This document shows positions 60,410 to 64,000 of a stretch of DNA of 64,000 nt, one piece after another; the first letter of the stretch is position 1; every line of letters begins with the position of its first letter. This DNA comes from Paraburkholderia diazotrophica. GTDB taxonomy: Bacteria; Pseudomonadota; Gammaproteobacteria; Burkholderiales; Burkholderiaceae. A program made the position numbers and the translations under genes. The notes under the pieces were generated by a model. That model did not search any database. It was not told the DNA's origin and saw only the letters and a program-made list of their open reading frames with translations. The DNA is taken from NCBI RefSeq assembly GCF_900108945.1, contig NZ_FNYE01000021.1:62001-126000 (forward strand), written 5' to 3'.

Positions 60410-60626
60410 GGCGAATACGATGACGCGCAGTGTCGAGACTGCAATGCGTGATATTGTGCCGCGAATCGTGCCGTGACCCCGCTTTGAATGCTCCCGATGG
60501 ATACATCTCCGCTATTCGCGCTGCTCCTGCGCTGCGCTGCGCGGCGTGGCTGCCTGCGCGCCGGCCTCAAAAGCGGATTTGCTATCCTGTGCGCTCTTTT
60601 CAACGCGTTGCCTGCGAGGTCATCGA

Positions 60627-61586
60627 ATGCCGAGCGTCGCCATAGCGATCTTTCCGGGCGTCCAGGCGCTGGATGTCGCCGGTCCCGTCGATGTCTTCTC
60701 CGAAGCGAACGGTTTCATCGATGGCAACCACCGCTATGAAGTGACGCTGCTCGCCGCCGACAGCAAGCCGCTGCGCGCATCGAACGGCATCACGTTCATC
60801 GCCGACGAAACATTCGACCAGAAGCGCTCGGACTTCGATCTCGCGTTGATCGCCGGTGGCCCTGCGTTGCCGGAGAATGTGCCCGATCCGCGCCTCACGG
60901 ACTGGCTCGCGAACGTCGCATCGCAATGCAGGCGCTACGGCTCGATCTGCACGGGCGCGTTCGCGTTGGGTCACGCGGGCCTGCTCGACGAGCGCAACGT
61001 CACGACGCATTGGCAGCACGCGCAACAGCTCGCGACGCAATTCCCGAAAGCGCGCGTCGACTTCGATCGCATTTATCTGCGCGACGACCGGCTCGTGACA
61101 TCGGCGGGCGTGACGGCGGGCATCGATCTCGCGCTTGCGCTCGTCGCCGAGGATCACGGCCCGCAGACCGCGCTGAAAGTAGCGAAGCGTCTCGTGGTGT
61201 TCTCGCAGCGTCAGGGCGGGCAATCGCAGTTCAGCCCTTACCTGACCGCGCCCGCCGACGAAAGCTCGCCCGTCGCAAAGGTGCTGGAGCACGTGATGGC
61301 GAACATCCGCGAGAACTTCACGGTCAGACAGTTGGCCGACGTCGCGGGAATGAGCGCGCGCAATTTCGCGCGAATCTTCGTGCAGGATACGGGCGTGACG
61401 CCGCATGAGTTCGTCGAGCGCGCGCGGATGGACGCGGCGCGCAAGCTGCTGGAAAGCAGCGGCGCGGCGCTCAAGACCATTGCGTACGATTGCGGCTTCG
61501 GCACGGCCGATCGCATGCGTATCGTGTTCACGAAGCGTATTGGCGCGACGCCGAAGCAATACCGCGAGCGCTTCCGGCAAGAGTGA
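60627..61586 (+). CDS. GlxA-type AraC regulator with DJ-1/PfpI-like domain
   Basis: A 319-residue protein. The N-terminal two thirds resemble a DJ-1/PfpI amidotransferase fold (V-A-I-A-I-F-P-G-V-Q-A-L-D-V-A-G-P-V-D-V-F and S-I-C-T-G-A-F-A-L-G-H-A-G-L-L, with the nucleophile-elbow cysteine). The C-terminal 100 residues are an AraC DNA-binding domain (V-R-Q-L-A-D-V-A-G-M-S-A-R-N-F-A-R-I-F). GAGG precedes the ATG at 60627. GlxA/GbdR-type regulators respond to amines or amino acids. The next gene, an SDR, starts 51 nt downstream and may be co-transcribed. Confidence 0.9.
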   Translation: MPSVAIAIFPGVQALDVAGPVDVFSEANGFIDGNHRYEVTLLAADSKPLRASNGITFIADETFDQKRSDFDLALIAGGPALPENVPDPRLTDWLANVASQCRRYGSICTGAFALGHAGLLDERNVTTHWQHAQQLATQFPKARVDFDRIYLRDDRLVTSAGVTAGIDLALALVAEDHGPQTALKVAKRLVVFSQRQGGQSQFSPYLTAPADESSPVAKVLEHVMANIRENFTVRQLADVAGMSARNFARIFVQDTGVTPHEFVERARMDAARKLLESSGAALKTIAYDCGFGTADRMRIVFTKRIGATPKQYRERFRQE

Positions 61587-61637
61587 GACCTGCGTGAGAA
61601 AATGTCCGGCACATCAACGGCTCTTTAGAACCTCGAC

Positions 61638-62384
61638 ATGAACGCTACTACTTCCGTTCGCGCCATCGTCACCGGTCATACGCGCGGCCTCGGCGCGGCG
61701 CTCGCCGAACAGCTGCTCGCGCAAGGCATTGCCGTGCTCGGCATTTCACGCTCGCGCAATGATGCGCTCATCGGGCGGCAGGATGTCGAACAGGTCGAAG
61801 TCGATCTGTCGAATGCGGAACGCCTCACGCAATTCGTCTCCGGCGACACGTTGCGCAATTTCCTGAAAGGCGCGCAAACGGCGCTACTGTTCAACAATGC
61901 GGGCATGGTCCAACCGATCGGCCCCGTCGAAGGGCAGGATATCGCCGCGATCGCGCAAGCCGTCACGCTGAACGTGTCCGCGCCGTTGATGCTGGCGAGC
62001 GCGTTCGCCGCTGCGAGTCCCGATGCCGGCGATCGGCGGATCGTCCATATTTCCAGCGGCGCCGCGCGTCATCCGTACTCGGGCTGGAGCATCTACTGCG
62101 CGACGAAGTCCGCGCTCGATCATCACGCGCGCTCCGTCGCGCTCGACGAGAACCGGGCGCTGCGCATTTGCAGCGTCGCGCCGGGTGTCGTCGATACGAA
62201 CATGCAGGCGGAGATTCGCAGCACGGGGCTCGACAAGTTCCCGATGCGCGAGAAGTTCGAGGAACTGAAGAGCAGCGGCAAACTGTCGACGCCGGAAGAG
62301 TCGGCGGCCAAGCTGATCAGCTACGCGTTGAGCGATACATTCGGCGCCGTGGCGACTGCGGATGTGCGGGAGTTGCCGCAGTAA
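61638..62384 (+). CDS. short-chain dehydrogenase/reductase
   Basis: A 248-residue Rossmann enzyme. The nucleotide-binding loop is T-G-H-T-R-G-L-G (12-19), with N-N-A-G-M next and the catalytic I-S-S-G ... Y-C-A-T-K set intact. P-G-V-V-D-T-N-M follows. It resembles SepB/yeast benzil-reductase-like SDRs. The substrate is unknown. It lies downstream of the GlxA-type regulator. Confidence 0.9.
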   Translation: MNATTSVRAIVTGHTRGLGAALAEQLLAQGIAVLGISRSRNDALIGRQDVEQVEVDLSNAERLTQFVSGDTLRNFLKGAQTALLFNNAGMVQPIGPVEGQDIAAIAQAVTLNVSAPLMLASAFAAASPDAGDRRIVHISSGAARHPYSGWSIYCATKSALDHHARSVALDENRALRICSVAPGVVDTNMQAEIRSTGLDKFPMREKFEELKSSGKLSTPEESAAKLISYALSDTFGAVATADVRELPQ

Positions 62385-62646
62385 GCGCGCAGTCGTGTAG
62401 CGCAGGAGTGAAGTCCCGAAAAGCCTCACCTTTGCTTGAGGCAACCTGATCGTGGACATCATGAACGGCCCCATTGCGGACTCGCCGCTCTTCAGAAAAA
62501 CGCGAAATTGCCGGGAAATGCGGGCTTTTTCATGCATTCTTCGCAGCAGCGATCCTGCTTGAGGTGCGTGAGAAACGCCCCGGAAGACTCACTCCCGAAT
62601 ATCCTCACCTCAAAGCATCTGGACCGCGATACGCAAATCGGGAAGC

Positions 62647-63084
62647 TTAGTATCGGTCGGCGTCACGGTTCAGCATTTTCAGCCGCGTGCGTCCGTCCGG
62701 CGTGAAGTGCGTGCCGAAGCGCACGAGCCCGTCCGTGCGCAAATGACAAGCCATCGTGAAACTCAGCAGCATGCCCGGCGCGGTCGCTTCGATGCTGATC
62801 TCGATGCTGGACAGACGCGGTTCGTATTTGAGCAGCGTGACCTCGATCTCACGCCTGAGTTTGTGCGCGGACGCCGGCAAGTGCCGGTATATCTCGGACA
62901 GGTCGTCGAGCCCATAGTCCGGCAGATGCGCGAGACCGTTGCGGCGGCTGTTCAGTATCCGATGGATGTTGTCCTGCACGGACAGAAACGTCTGTGTCTG
63001 GGCGTCGAACTCGTCGATGGCGACGCCATTCGCGAAATGTCCCGTCAACATCTCGAAGAGCCCAGGTCCGCCGCCCCCGCTCAT
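62647..63084 (-). CDS. tssE: type VI secretion baseplate protein TssE
   Basis: A 145-residue protein of the gp25/GPW family. D-N-I-H-R-I-L-N-S-R-R-N-G near the N-terminus (matching the L-N-T-R-x-G motif), L-P-D-Y-G-L-D-D-L and the E-P-R-L segment (Y-E-P-R-L) in the core are characteristic. It forms part of the T6SS baseplate wedge. It starts within the stop codon of the upstream tssH gene (ATGA). Other T6SS genes are not visible and should lie beyond the right edge. Confidence 0.92.
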   Translation of the reverse strand: MSGGGGPGLFEMLTGHFANGVAIDEFDAQTQTFLSVQDNIHRILNSRRNGLAHLPDYGLDDLSEIYRHLPASAHKLRREIEVTLLKYEPRLSSIEISIEATAPGMLLSFTMACHLRTDGLVRFGTHFTPDGRTRLKMLNRDADRY

Positions 63085-64000
63085 ACGGGTGCCTCGACTC
63101 CGAGCGGCGCGTCTTCGAAATCGACGATCATGCCGTCCGTGTCGCTGCACGACAACCGTATGCGATTCGGCAATCTGCCCTTCGCCGAGCGCAGCAGCAG
63201 TTCGCGCGACAGCACAGGCAGAATCTGCTGATCGAGCAGACCATCGATGTTGCGCGCGCCTGAATCCGGCGTCTGACACGCGCGCACCAGTTCATCGATC
63301 AACGTATCGTCGCAGGCGAGTGAGACTTCGAAACGCCTTGCAATCCGTTGCGCGACCTTGTCGAGCTTCATCCGAACGATGGTCGCGAGCGCCGCTGCGG
63401 ACAGCGGCCGATAGATCACCGTCTGAAAACGCGCGAGCAACGCCGGCTGGAAATGATCGAGCAGCGCCGGCCGAACCGCTTCCATCAGCATCGCATCGCT
63501 GACGGGTTCCTCGCCCGAATCCGGGTGTGCTTCGACAACAGGTTCATTGTCGGTTTCTCGCGGCGCCTCGCCCGCAGCGTCGTTTGCTGTGTCGATTGCG
63601 GCCATGATCTGCTCGCTTGCCAGGTTCGACGTCATCAGAATCACCGTGTTGCGAAAGTCGATGACGCGTCCTTCGCCGTCGCGCATGAAGCCTCGGTCGA
63701 ACACCTGATAGAACAGGTTCAACACGTCGCGGTGCGCCTTCTCCACTTCGTCCAGCAGGATCACGCTATACGGACGCTGACGCACCGCTTCCGTCAGCAC
63801 GCCGCCCTGGCCATAGCCGACATAGCCAGGAGGCGAGCCCTTCAACTGCGAAACGGTATGCGCTTCCTGATACTCCGACAGATTGATCGTGATGAGTGCG
63901 CGCTCGCCGCCAAACATCAGGTCGGCGAGCGCGCGCGCCGTTTCCGTTTTGCCGACACCCGACGGGCCCACCAGCAGAAATACGCCTAGCGGCGATTCGT
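63081..64000 (-). CDS. tssH: type VI secretion ATPase TssH/ClpV, C-terminal part (runs off the right edge)
   Basis: About 306 residues of the second AAA+ domain are present. Walker A is G-P-S-G-V-G-K-T-E, the pore loop region has G-S-P-P-G-Y-V-G-Y-G-Q-G-G, and Walker B is V-I-L-L-D-E-V-E-K-A-H. D-F-R-N-T-V-I-L-M-T-S-N-L and D-S-G-A-R-N-I-D follow. The acidic insertion D-N-E-P-V-V-E-A-H-P-D-S-G-E-E is usual for ClpV. ClpV disassembles contracted TssBC sheaths. The N-terminal part lies outside the window. Confidence 0.93.
   Translation of the reverse strand, partial: ESPLGVFLLVGPSGVGKTETARALADLMFGGERALITINLSEYQEAHTVSQLKGSPPGYVGYGQGGVLTEAVRQRPYSVILLDEVEKAHRDVLNLFYQVFDRGFMRDGEGRVIDFRNTVILMTSNLASEQIMAAIDTANDAAGEAPRETDNEPVVEAHPDSGEEPVSDAMLMEAVRPALLDHFQPALLARFQTVIYRPLSAAALATIVRMKLDKVAQRIARRFEVSLACDDTLIDELVRACQTPDSGARNIDGLLDQQILPVLSRELLLRSAKGRLPNRIRLSCSDTDGMIVDFEDAPLGVEAPV

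Overview
The window looks like a chromosomal stretch of a Paraburkholderia/Caballeronia-type betaproteobacterium. The evidence is high GC with strong GC3 bias, a Burkholderia-style 'class I' contact-dependent inhibition locus (bcpA-bcpI-bcpB order), a Porin_4-type trimeric porin, many AraC/LysR/GntR/sigma-54 regulators paired with small catabolic operons, and part of a type VI secretion cluster at the right edge. No rRNA, tRNA or CRISPR array was seen.

Layout. 0.6-3.8 kb: an H-NS-like protein, a serine-beta-lactamase-fold esterase and small exported proteins. 3.8-7.1 kb: a sigma-54 activator divergent from a GntP-type permease, with a recognisable -24/-12 promoter and three GTCTC...GAGAC dyads. 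7.3-14 kb: small conserved proteins, an acetate/propionate-type CoA-transferase, a GGDEF-EAL protein and a porin. 14.5-25.9 kb: an Aer-like chemoreceptor gene split by a ~9.74 kb integrated element. 26-37 kb: ogt, a DedA-rhodanese fusion beside a cNMP-binding/TrxR-like flavoprotein, a 98-bp tandem hairpin repeat, a YcaQ-like protein, LysE and EamA exporters, AraC and an aminotransferase. 37.3-48.2 kb: the CDI locus. 48.3-55.7 kb: a GntR-controlled catabolic operon (YdiJ-like FAD/Fe-S oxidoreductase, keto-acid hydratase, MFS, class V aminotransferase). 55.8-60.4 kb: a LysR-associated CaiB/HMG-CoA-lyase/MFS operon. 60.6-62.4 kb: a GlxA-type AraC regulator and an SDR. 62.6-64 kb: tssE and the 3' part of tssH/clpV.

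The most notable part is the integrated element (about 15634-25369). It encodes a P4-type tyrosine integrase, an AlpA-like regulator, a ParB-domain protein, a CHC2-type zinc-finger protein and a winged-helix putative replication initiator whose own 3' coding end carries 36-bp iteron-like repeats. It also encodes an HK97-type prohead protease and an HK97-type major capsid protein. No terminase, portal, tail or lysis gene was recognised. This gene set fits a capsid-encoding phage satellite better than a helper-independent prophage. The integration core lies in the codons for the invariant chemoreceptor hairpin tip, and joining the flanks at a 7-bp core (CAGACCA) restores an uninterrupted 557-residue receptor frame. 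Paired 12-bp-spaced GCTAGCCA-type repeats lie just inside both ends and look like integrase arm sites.

The CDI locus ends in a C-terminal toxin region after a DLYN motif. Its D-S-Q-H-G-R-F-E segment aligns with the catalytic D/H/E of colicin E3, and it is followed at a 4-nt overlap by an Imm45-like immunity gene and then the TpsB transporter. All functional calls come from reading motifs; no database search was run.
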